Shown: one piece after another, positions 16,762 through 23,367 of the stretch
Position numbering within the stretch: position 1 is the first letter of the stretch
How the letters are laid out: every line of letters begins with the position of its first letter
Source: Thiohalocapsa sp. ML1
Lineage (GTDB): Bacteria; Pseudomonadota; Gammaproteobacteria; Chromatiales; Chromatiaceae
Direction of reading: 5' to 3'
DNA length: 38,911 bases
Assembly: GCF_001469165.1 (NCBI RefSeq)
Contig: NZ_JABX01000051.1
Location: 1-38,911 of the forward strand
Program-made: the position numbers and the translations under genes
Notes under the pieces: generated by a model
What the model saw: only the letters and a program-made list of their open reading frames with translations
Told to the model about the DNA's origin: nothing
Database searches by the model: none

Positions 16762-17225
16762 CGAGGCAGAGGCCCAGACCGACCGGGAACGCCGTCTTGC
16801 GCAGCCCGCTCGTTTGGCGCATCGAACCAAGGGCCGAGGGCCGAGGAGGGCTCCCTTGGCCCTTGGCCCTAATATTTGGCGCCCCCAAGCAAATCGAGGG
16901 GGACTCTAGCCGCCGTTGCGCCGGCGCAACCTGAGACTCATGCGCGACGGGGCGATGGCGTGCGACATTCCCTGCTCATCGATGCAGTGAAGCCGCCCAA
17001 GGGTGGACGCTGAGATCATCCGGGGCGCACGCAAGCGCCGGAGGGAAGCATTGACCGGCTGCAACGCCAGCACGGCCATGGGTTGCGACTGGCGGGCTGG
17101 AACGCGGGCTGGAACTGGCGGGTTAGCGCTGGGGCGCTGGAACTGGTGCGCTGCGAGCGACGGCGTTGGGAAGTCCGTCTGCGGCGGCTGAGAAACTGGA
17201 GAGCCGGGGGGGGCGGGAGCGGAAC
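16762..17225. repeat. GGGCC hairpin, GGCGCCCCCAAGCAAATC module and low-complexity DNA
   Basis: After the L,D-transpeptidase: a GGGCC hairpin (16829-16870) followed by TTTGGCGCCCCCAAGCAAAT (16874-16893), which is the tail of the dispersed composite element. From about 17080 a run of imperfect GGGCTGGAACTGGCGGG-like copies occurs. I see no gene; the short frames have no ribosome site or family resemblance. Confidence 0.6.
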
Positions 17226-17260
17226 GGTCGGCTGCCCTGCACGCGGCAGGGCAACCGACC
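17226..17260 (-). terminator. Strong hairpin downstream of lipoprotein gene
   Basis: Inverted repeat GGTCGGCTGCCCTGC / GGCAGGGCAACCGACC (one mismatch, 4-base loop), 23 bp past the stop of the Lpp-like gene on the minus strand. There is no T run, so it is either a weak intrinsic terminator or a 3' stabilising stem, as expected for an abundant lipoprotein mRNA. Confidence 0.6.
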
Positions 17261-17283
17261 CATGTCCAAGCTTAAGCGAGTGC

Positions 17284-17481
17284 TTACTTGGCCATGACGC
17301 GCTGATACATGCGGTTGATGCGCTCCTCGTTGGCCTCGCAGCAGGCCTGAGCGGCGTTGGCGGCGTCCATGGCAGCCTGGGCCATGTCGCGAGCCTCCTG
17401 ATCGGTGGCGCAGCCACCCAGCAGGGAAGCGCTCAGCAGCGCTGCGGCGGACAGGGAAGCGAGCTTGATGTTCTTGGTCAT
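17284..17481 (-). CDS. Lpp/OprI-like outer-membrane lipoprotein
   Basis: A 65-residue lipoprotein: signal peptide with lipobox LLGGC (Cys24), then a short alanine-zipper helix (QEARDMAQAAMDAANAAQ) and a C-terminal lysine (RVMAK). That is the layout of the Braun/OprI family, trimeric helices anchored in the outer membrane; a terminal Lys is the site of covalent linkage to peptidoglycan in Lpp. Unusual is a Cys-Cys pair in mid-helix (QACCEANEE), which could give inter-chain disulfides. GGAG lies 9 bases before the ATG. An L,D-transpeptidase that could attach it is encoded nearby at 15784-16761. Confidence 0.85.
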   Translation of the reverse strand: MTKNIKLASLSAAALLSASLLGGCATDQEARDMAQAAMDAANAAQACCEANEERINRMYQRVMAK

Positions 17482-17519
17482 TGCGGTTTCTCCGTTTGAG
17501 TTTGCCGATCGGCAACAGG

Positions 17520-17525
17520 TTTATA
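17520..17525 (-). promoter_or_regulatory. Probable extended -10 of lipoprotein gene
   Basis: Minus strand TGT-TATAAA, an extended -10 form, about 40 bases before the start codon. No good -35 is visible. A short palindrome GCCGATCGGC (about 17504-17513) lies between it and the gene. Confidence 0.4.
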
Positions 17526-17731
17526 ACACAGTACAAGGGCTGGTCCGAACCCTCGGGCGCGAATGTTAGCAGAATCGAACAGCGTCGTGCGGCAACAACG
17601 TTAAATCCGTGGACCCGCCGAGCACCGCGCCAGCGCTGGCGCGCCGACCACCAGGGGCACCACCCCAGCGCCATCGGGGAAGGCTATTTGCACCGATACG
17701 ACGGAACTTGTTGTGCGAACACAACAGCCTT

Positions 17732-18256
17732 TCAGGGGAGCGCCGCGTGCTGTCGGCAGTACTCGTACATCGCGATGCTGGCGGCGATACTGACGTTCAG
17801 GCTCTGTACACCCGGATACTGCGCTATGGTCAATGCCGGCAGGCCCTCGGCGGCGGGGCTCAAGCCGAATTCCTCATGCCCGAGGATGAAGGCGCACCGA
17901 TGCGGTAACAGGGTGGTCTGCAATGCCGGGGCTGTGCCCGCCACCAGGCGGAAGGGGCAGTAACCGGCGGCCGCCAAGCGGGACAGACTCTCGTCGAGCT
18001 CGTCAAGGAAGCGCGCCGGCACCGCCCGCAGCGCACCCTTGGCCGGAGCCGGATCGAAGGGCCCAATGCCGACGAGGTGCACCTCGCGCACCCCGAAGGC
18101 TTGAGCCGAACGAAAGATCTTTGCGACATTGAATCCGGGCTTGAGATGATCCAGCACCAGAATCAACTCACTCGGGCCCGGCGACGCCAGCAGGTTGCGG
18201 CGCCGCTCGCGCTCATAGCGCGCCTCGGCATTGAGGTGACGTTGCCGTTTGCTCAC
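17732..18256 (-). CDS. SpoU/TrmH family RNA 2'-O-methyltransferase
   Basis: A 174-residue SPOUT-class methyltransferase using S-adenosylmethionine to methylate a ribose 2'-OH in tRNA or rRNA. The three SpoU motifs are visible: NVAKIFRSAQAFGV (about 43-56, with the catalytic Arg), FILGHEEFGLSP (about 122-133) and the knot strand-helix PGVQSLNVSIAASIAMYEY (about 147-165). It is short, with a basic N-terminal helix but no extra RNA-binding domain, like TrmL/TrmH-type small members; the target cannot be told. The start is GTG with GGGGG upstream. Divergent, 33 bp from the tail-collar-like gene. Confidence 0.85.
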   Translation of the reverse strand: MSKRQRHLNAEARYERERRRNLLASPGPSELILVLDHLKPGFNVAKIFRSAQAFGVREVHLVGIGPFDPAPAKGALRAVPARFLDELDESLSRLAAAGYCPFRLVAGTAPALQTTLLPHRCAFILGHEEFGLSPAAEGLPALTIAQYPGVQSLNVSIAASIAMYEYCRQHAALP

Positions 18257-18289
18257 GAGCTGCCCCCGCGGCCAGGATCGACAATCAGC

Positions 18290-18844
18290 ATGATCTCCAC
18301 TCGGCCCCTTTGCACCGCGGCCCTGCTTTGCGCCCCCCTGGGTGCCCTGCTAGGCGCCCTCCTAGGCGCCCTCGACGCCGCCGCGGCAGAGCCCGCGGCC
18401 CTGCCGGCACCGGTACCCGCACCGACTGCGCAGGCGGCACCGGCGCCGGGCCCTGCGGCGTTGCCGGCGGGCGCCATTATCGCCTTCGTGCCGCAGGCGA
18501 GCGGCTTCACCGGCAGCACGGAGGAGCTGCGCGAGTGGCTTGCCGAGCGCGGCTGGGCCATCTGCGACGGCACCCGCGGCACCCCGGACCTGAGCGAGCG
18601 CATGCTGCTCGGCACCACGGAGGTCGCCGCCGTCGGCAGGCGCCTCGGCAGTCATCAGCATACCCACCGGGTGCGCGGCGAGACGGGCACCGCGGTGCTG
18701 CGCAACCGCCATACGCCGACGGGGCACGGGCAGCTCGTGCACCTGGCCGACGCTCAGCATCGCCACCCCATCGATGTCGCCACCGATTCGGCCTCGAACC
18801 TGCCGCCGAGCACGCGGGTATTGTTCATCATGAAAACACGATGA
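18290..18844 (+). CDS. Secreted protein with phage tail-collar-like domain
   Basis: A 184-residue protein. A signal peptide (about 1-30) is followed by an Ala/Pro linker (PAALPAPVPAPTAQAAPAPG), then a domain reading GAIIAFVPQAS ... WAICDGTRGTPDLSERMLLGT ... GSHQHTHRV. That order (G-I-I, W-x-x-C-D-G, T-P-D-L-R/S-x-R, G-x-H-x-H-x-H) is the signature of tail-collar domains of phage tail fibres and related surface proteins. No phage gene is nearby, and the signal peptide implies a chromosomal exported protein. The His-rich GSHQHTHR turn binds metal in some relatives (inference). The first in-frame ATG that gives a signal peptide was taken; the frame is open far upstream over the antisense SpoU gene. 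A heptamer array starts at the base after its stop. Confidence 0.65.
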   Translation: MISTRPLCTAALLCAPLGALLGALLGALDAAAAEPAALPAPVPAPTAQAAPAPGPAALPAGAIIAFVPQASGFTGSTEELREWLAERGWAICDGTRGTPDLSERMLLGTTEVAAVGRRLGSHQHTHRVRGETGTAVLRNRHTPTGHGQLVHLADAQHRHPIDVATDSASNLPPSTRVLFIMKTR

Positions 18845-19184
18845 GGTGCTAGGTGCTAGGTGCTAGGTGCTAGGTGCGAGGGAGGCGTCGCCTAAGACCG
18901 CCGAGCCGTGCTCATCGCCATCGAAATCGAAATCGAAATCGAAATCGAACCGAGTGGCAACCGAACCCGACACACCTGGCCTCCGACGCCCCATGAAAAC
19001 CGACTCAGCAGCGAAACATTCGGCGCCCCCAAAAATCTAGGGGCTAGGGGCTAGGGGCTAGGGGCCAGGACGGCAAAGCCTGAGACCAACAAGGGCAGGC
19101 AGCCGAGGCGGGCTCCCTTAGCCCTCGGCCCTCGGCCCTCGGCCCTCGCATCCATACACGCAAATCGGAGCAAACCTGACCCCC
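18845..19184. repeat. Heptamer arrays, hexamers and end module
   Basis: In order: GGTGCTA heptamers directly after the stop codon (18845-18881); GGGAGGCGTCGCC; ATCGAA hexamers (about 18920-18950); and the module with CCTGGCCTCCGACGCCCC, ACCGACTCA and TCGGCGCCCCCAAAAATCTAG. A second heptamer array of GGGGCTA follows (19037-19067), and then a GGGCC-type hairpin (19091-19147). This is the most complete copy of the composite element in the window. No gene. Confidence 0.85.
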
Positions 19185-19769
19185 ATGGTCGAACGCTACT
19201 ATCGCAGAGCCGCGCCGAAGCGGGTGCCGAACCCCTTCCGTTGCGAGGGCTTCGTGCATGGGGGCACCATCGACAGCGGTACCGGTGGCCCGGTTGCCAT
19301 CGACTCGCTGCCGCCGTTCCTGCGCGCGCTCCTGGTCACCGATGGCACCGTGACCAAGATCCTCGAGGCCTATTTCTGGGAACCCGTGGTCGTGGACACG
19401 CTGCAGCAGGCGTTCGTCGACGCCGCCGATGAGATTCCTTGGGTCAACGTCGCCCGCGGCGAGCGCATCATGGTGCGTCGCGCCCGACTGCGCGGCGCCC
19501 ACAGCGGCAAGGCCTTCGCACATGCCTTCTCGGTGATCCGCACCGAGCTGATCCCGCCGCATTTCCGCCAGCGCCTCATTGACCGGGAGATCGGCATCGG
19601 CGCGCTGATCCGCGACAGCGGCCTCGAGAGTTACCGCGAGGTGATGGAGGTCGGCATCGAGCCGGACAGCGGCGCCGATGATGCGGTGTTCCGCACCTAT
19701 CGCATCATCATCGCCGGCGAGCCCGTGATCCTGATCACCGAGACCTTTGCGCTCGCGCTCTACCGCTGA
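19185..19769 (+). CDS. Chorismate-pyruvate-lyase-like protein (DUF98/UbiC superfamily)
   Basis: A 194-residue protein resembling the DUF98 branch of the UbiC superfamily, small enzymes that can split chorismate into 4-hydroxybenzoate and pyruvate. Family-like features: FLRALLVTDGTVTKILEAYFWEPV (46-68), the basic strand RIMVRRARLRG (94-104), the IGIGALI helix start (136-142) and the C-terminal ITETFALALY with an acidic residue (Glu186) at the place of the UbiC catalytic Glu. It is cytosolic. No ubiA or quinone gene is adjacent, so the pathway is not shown. It is upstream of and same-strand with the RDD cluster, but a 46-bp gap holding three GCGGACAC octamers separates them. The start ATG has GGAG about 15 bases upstream. 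Confidence 0.7.
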   Translation: MVERYYRRAAPKRVPNPFRCEGFVHGGTIDSGTGGPVAIDSLPPFLRALLVTDGTVTKILEAYFWEPVVVDTLQQAFVDAADEIPWVNVARGERIMVRRARLRGAHSGKAFAHAFSVIRTELIPPHFRQRLIDREIGIGALIRDSGLESYREVMEVGIEPDSGADDAVFRTYRIIIAGEPVILITETFALALYR

Positions 19770-19815
19770 CCCGCGGACACGCGGACACGCGGACACCATC
19801 GAGCAGGCCAGACAC

Positions 19816-20586
19816 GTGGACAGCGTCGCCCCCAGCGCGGCATCATCCGCCGCCATCGACACCCTGCGACGCTTCGAGACCCCGGAGGGCATCGAGATCG
19901 AGCTCAAGCTCGCGGGCCCGGTGCCGCGGGCGGCGGCCTTCGTCATCGATCTTGCCATCCGCGTGGGCCTGTACGCGCTGCTGTTGCCGCTGGCGGGCTT
20001 CGCCGGCGTCGGCATGGGGCTCATGCTGATCGCGCTGTTCCTGCTCGAATGGCTCTATCCGGTAGTCTTCGAGCTGCGCAGCGGCGCCACCCCGGGCAAG
20101 CGCGCGCTCAAGCTGCTGGTGGTGCATGCGGACGGCACGCCGGTGGGGCCGTCGGCGTCGCTGATCCGCAATTTGCTGCGGGCGGTGGACTTTCTGCCCC
20201 TGTTGTACGGCCTCGGGCTGGCGGTGATGCTCGCGGACCGGGATTTCCGGCGCCTGGGCGACCTCGCCGCCGCCACCCTGGTGATCCATGCCGAGCCGCA
20301 GGCGCCGGCCGCGGCCGGCATCGCGAATGTCCACGCGGTGCCACCGCCGCTGCCGCTCGATCTCGCCACGCAGCGCGCGGTGCTCGCCTTTGCGGAGCGC
20401 AGCAGCGAGCTGTCGCCGGCACGGCGCGCGGAGCTGGCCGCGCGCATCGACCTTGGTGCCCCCGCCGGCACGGACCCGGAGGCGCTGCTGCTCGGCATCG
20501 CGAGCTGGATCAGCCGCGGCAAGCCGGAGCCGGCCCGCACCGACACCAGCGGCCCGCGGCGCAACCGGCCGGCGAGGCGCGCATGA
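19816..20586 (+). CDS. RDD family membrane protein
   Basis: A 256-residue inner-membrane protein with an RDD domain (about 30-165). It has the Arg at the first helix (PRAAAFVIDLAIR), the paired acidic residues, the GATPGKRALKLLVV hallmark and a final LADRDFRRLGDLAAATLVI. A cytosolic tail of 90 residues follows. First gene of a conserved cluster RDD / SpoIIM-like / DUF4129 / DUF4350 / MoxR / DUF58 found in many Gram-negative bacteria and thought to act in envelope-protein or chaperone assembly through the MoxR ATPase. The start is uncertain: GTG 19816 is preferred because an upstream ATG at 19747 overlaps the preceding gene. The stop overlaps the next gene as ATGA. Confidence 0.8.
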   Translation: MDSVAPSAASSAAIDTLRRFETPEGIEIELKLAGPVPRAAAFVIDLAIRVGLYALLLPLAGFAGVGMGLMLIALFLLEWLYPVVFELRSGATPGKRALKLLVVHADGTPVGPSASLIRNLLRAVDFLPLLYGLGLAVMLADRDFRRLGDLAAATLVIHAEPQAPAAAGIANVHAVPPPLPLDLATQRAVLAFAERSSELSPARRAELAARIDLGAPAGTDPEALLLGIASWISRGKPEPARTDTSGPRRNRPARRA

Positions 20587-21554
20587 GGCAGCAGGCCTTC
20601 GAGCAGGCCCACGGCGCCGCTTGGCAGCAGCTCGGCGACCTGCTCGATGCGCTGGAGGGCACGCGCCGGCCGCCCGACACGGTGCGCGCGGAGCGTCTGC
20701 CGCGGCTCTTGCGCCGCGTGAGCGGGCACTATGCGCTGGCCGGCGCGCGCGGCTACAGCCCGGGGCTGGTGGCGCGGCTGCATGCGCTGGTGCGCCGGGG
20801 CTATCGGCAATTGCACCAGCCGCGACCCCGCTGGCCGGCGCTGTTGGTGCGGTTCGCGCTCGCGGGCTTGCCGCGGGCGGTGCGCCGCCACGCGGGGCTG
20901 TTCTGGCTCGCCGCGCTGCTCTTTTTCGGGCCGATGGTCGCGATGGGCGTCGCCTGCGCGAACGACCCGACCCTGATCCACAGTCTGCTGGACAGCGCAC
21001 AGGTGGCCGAGTACGAGGCCATGTACGACCCCACCAACGCAAAGCTCGGCCGCGCGCCGGCGCGCGCAGCCGACGACGACGTGATGATGTTCGGCTTCTA
21101 TGTTCGGAACAACATCGGCATTGCGCTGCGGACCTTCGCCTGGGGGCTGCTCGCCGGCATCGGCAGCGTCTTCGTGCTGGGCATGAACGGGCTCATTATC
21201 GGCGGCATCGCCGGCCACCTGACGCAGCTCGGCCATGGCACGCCGTTCTGGTCCTTTGTCAGCGGCCACAGCAGCCTGGAGCTGACGGCCATCCCCATCG
21301 CCGGTGCCGCGGGGCTGCTGCTCGCGAAGGCGCTGCTGGCACCAGGGCCGCGCACCCGCGGCGCGGCGCTGCGCGCCAACGCCGGCGAGGCGGTGCCGCT
21401 GGTGGTGGGCGCGATGCTGCTGCTGGTGCTCGCGGCGGTGGTGGAGGCGTTCTGGTCGTCCAACGCCGGGGTCGCGCCGGAGGTCAAGTACGCGGTGGGT
21501 ATCGCGGGCTGGCTGGCCGTGGTCGCGTACTTGGGGCTCGCAGGCCGCGGCTGA
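20583..21554 (+). CDS. SpoIIM-like (stage II sporulation M family) membrane protein
   Basis: A 323-residue membrane protein of the SpoIIM/DUF95 family, present in non-sporulating bacteria within MoxR clusters. A soluble N-terminal helical part (1-85) is followed by about five transmembrane helices. The family core NNIGIALRTFAWGLLAGIGS ... GLIIGGIAGHLTQLGHGTPF lies at about 178-223, with SGHSSLELTAIPIAGAAGL just after. Translation is coupled to the RDD gene by a 4-bp ATGA overlap. The next cluster gene is separated by 331 bp of repeat DNA, unlike the tight joins elsewhere in the cluster. Confidence 0.85.
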   Translation: MRQQAFEQAHGAAWQQLGDLLDALEGTRRPPDTVRAERLPRLLRRVSGHYALAGARGYSPGLVARLHALVRRGYRQLHQPRPRWPALLVRFALAGLPRAVRRHAGLFWLAALLFFGPMVAMGVACANDPTLIHSLLDSAQVAEYEAMYDPTNAKLGRAPARAADDDVMMFGFYVRNNIGIALRTFAWGLLAGIGSVFVLGMNGLIIGGIAGHLTQLGHGTPFWSFVSGHSSLELTAIPIAGAAGLLLAKALLAPGPRTRGAALRANAGEAVPLVVGAMLLLVLAAVVEAFWSSNAGVAPEVKYAVGIAGWLAVVAYLGLAGRG

Positions 21555-21767
21555 AGTAAAGGGCCGAGGGCCGAGGGCCGAGGAGGGCGCCGTTGGCCCT
21601 TGGCGAGTCGGCGCAGCGAAACCCGACGTGAAGGGCATCGAAATCGGGATCGGGATCGGGATCGAGATCGGGATCGGGATCGGGATCGGGATCGCTATCG
21701 GGATCGCTATCGGGATCGCTATCGGGATCGCTATCGGGATCGCTATCGGGATGGGGATCGACTCGAC
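21555..21767. repeat. GGGCC hairpin and long ATCGGG/ATCGCT hexamer array
   Basis: A short GGGCC hairpin (21558-21602) and then roughly twenty ATCGNN hexamers (21638-21765), first mainly ATCGGG, then regular alternation of ATCGGG and ATCGCT (a 12-bp higher-order period). It interrupts the RDD to DUF58 cluster between the SpoIIM-like and DUF4129 genes. Period 6 keeps frame, so it reads as Asp-Arg, Ile-Gly and similar dipeptides; I do not regard any of these as genes. Confidence 0.9.
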
Positions 21768-21860
21768 ATGACACTGGGGCACGAGAAGCTCGAGCTCTAC
21801 CGTCGCTCGATCGATTTCGATCTCGATCTCGATCTCGCGGGCTGTACCACCTGTTTTTGA
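21768..21860 (+). pseudogene. Stub of a four-helix-bundle (S23/IVS) protein gene
   Basis: Thirty codons starting MTLGHEKLELYRRSIDF and ending after a DLDLDLAGC tail at TGA. The opening x-x-HEKL-x-x-Y-x-x-S/A-I-x-F is the N-terminus of the four-helix-bundle family found inside 23S rRNA intervening sequences and as free genes (about 120 residues). After Phe17 the frame runs into a GATCTC hexamer array and stops, so about 75 percent of the protein is missing. The array seems to have replaced or grown into the gene. Recognition rests on a short match. Confidence 0.55.
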
Positions 21861-21885
21861 AGGGTTCCCTCCCTAACGCCACGCC

Positions 21886-23367
21886 ATGGACCTGACGCAG
21901 ACCGCCGCCGCCATCCGCCCGCGCACGCCCTGGGAGAGCATCGACCTGGGCTTTGCGCTGGCGCGCACCTGGTTCGTGCCGCTGTGGCTCTGCTGGTGGC
22001 TGACGGCGGCGCCCGTTGCGCTGCTCGCGCTGGTGCCGCTGCACGGCAGCTCGGATCTCTGGCTGCTGCTGCTCTGGTGGCTCAAGCCTGCGTTCGAGGC
22101 GCTGCCGTTGTACTGGCTGAGCCGCGCCATGTTCGGCGAGCGGCTCGCGCCGCGCGCGGCCGCCCGCCGGCTGCCGCGGGCGCTGCCAACCCGGCTCTGG
22201 CCGCAGCTCGCGTGGCGGCGCTTCGGCCTGGCGCGCTCGTTTACGATGCCGGTGACGCTGCTGGAGGCGCCCCGCGGCGGCGCGCGCCGGGAACGGCTGC
22301 GGGTGCTCGGCACCGGCGCCGCCGGCTGGCTCACCGTCATCTGCGTGCACCTGGAGGGCGTGCTGTGGTTGTCGGCGCTGCTCGCGCTCGCGTTCTTGCT
22401 GCCCGAGGGCATGCCGCGGCTCGACCTCGGCGAGGCCTTGCTGGAGAGCGGCTCGCCGGCGGACTGGACCGGCGCGCTCTTGGTGCTGCTCGCGATGTCG
22501 GTGATGGCGCCGTTCTATGTCGCCGCCGGCTTTGCGCTCTATCTGGGGCGGCGCACGACCCTCGAGGCCTGGGACCTGGAGCTCGCGTTCCGGCGGGCGG
22601 CCGATCGCCGCACGGCCCGGCCTGGCGCGCCCGTGTCGGCGCTGCTGGTGGTGCTCGCGCTGTCGGCGACGGTCATGGCGCCGGGCGAGTCGGGTGCCGC
22701 GGAGCCACCGACAGCGGCAGAGGCGCGGGCGCTTATCGCCGAGGTCCTCGCCGACCCGGACTTCGGCAGCACGCGCGAACGCTCCGTTTGGGTCTTTGTC
22801 GGCGAAGCAGCGGACGCCGCGGACGCCGCGGACGACCGGGCCGACGGCGCGGCCTGGCTGCCGACCTGGCTCATCGAATCCATCGCGCTACTGCTGAAAT
22901 GGGTCGTGCTGATCGGCGCCGCGATCCTGCTCGCACTGCTCCTGCTCCGGCTGGTGCGGGAATTGCGCCTGCCCGGGTGGCGCCGCGGCGCGCCGAAACC
23001 CGGCGGCCAAGCCGCGACCGGCGTGCCCGTGGGCGCCGAGCCCGCACCGCTGCCGCTGGACATCCCGGCAGAGGTGCTGAGACTTCTCGCCGCCGGCGAT
23101 GCCCGCGGCGCGCTCTCGCTCCTGTACCGATCGCAGATCGTGCGGTTGCGCACCGCCGGGCTTGATCTGCCGGACAGCGCCACGGAGGCCGAGTGCCTCA
23201 ATGCCGCGGCGGCTGCGGCGCCGGCCGCGCAGGTGGACTGGCTGCGGCGGCTCGTCGCGCTCTGGCAGGCGGTGGCCTACGGCCATCGGGACGCCGACCC
23301 GCGGGCGGTGCAGGCGCTGCTCGATGCGCACCAGGCGCTCGGCACGCCGCGGGGGGCGCATGGCTGA
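21886..23367 (+). CDS. DUF4129 domain membrane protein
   Basis: A 493-residue membrane protein. The N-terminal half has several hydrophobic helices (about 25-60, 65-85, 145-170, 195-220), then a hydrophobic segment near 250, an acidic periplasmic stretch (AADAADAADDRADG), one more helix (about 337-363, LLLKWVVLIGAAILLALLLL) and a cytosolic C-terminal DUF4129 domain (about 390-485). The latter has DARGALSLLYRSQIVRL and TEAECLNAA, the conserved parts. It is a standard member of the MoxR cluster, probably an envelope partner. It overlaps the next gene by 8 bp. Confidence 0.8.
   Translation: MDLTQTAAAIRPRTPWESIDLGFALARTWFVPLWLCWWLTAAPVALLALVPLHGSSDLWLLLLWWLKPAFEALPLYWLSRAMFGERLAPRAAARRLPRALPTRLWPQLAWRRFGLARSFTMPVTLLEAPRGGARRERLRVLGTGAAGWLTVICVHLEGVLWLSALLALAFLLPEGMPRLDLGEALLESGSPADWTGALLVLLAMSVMAPFYVAAGFALYLGRRTTLEAWDLELAFRRAADRRTARPGAPVSALLVVLALSATVMAPGESGAAEPPTAAEARALIAEVLADPDFGSTRERSVWVFVGEAADAADAADDRADGAAWLPTWLIESIALLLKWVVLIGAAILLALLLLRLVRELRLPGWRRGAPKPGGQAATGVPVGAEPAPLPLDIPAEVLRLLAAGDARGALSLLYRSQIVRLRTAGLDLPDSATEAECLNAAAAAAPAAQVDWLRRLVALWQAVAYGHRDADPRAVQALLDAHQALGTPRGAHG

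Noticed and set aside
20055-21782. A 575-codon minus-strand frame opposite the RDD and SpoIIM-like genes
   Set aside because: It is antisense to two well-supported membrane proteins, rich in Arg, Gln and His, and begins in the hexamer array (IPIPIP repeats).
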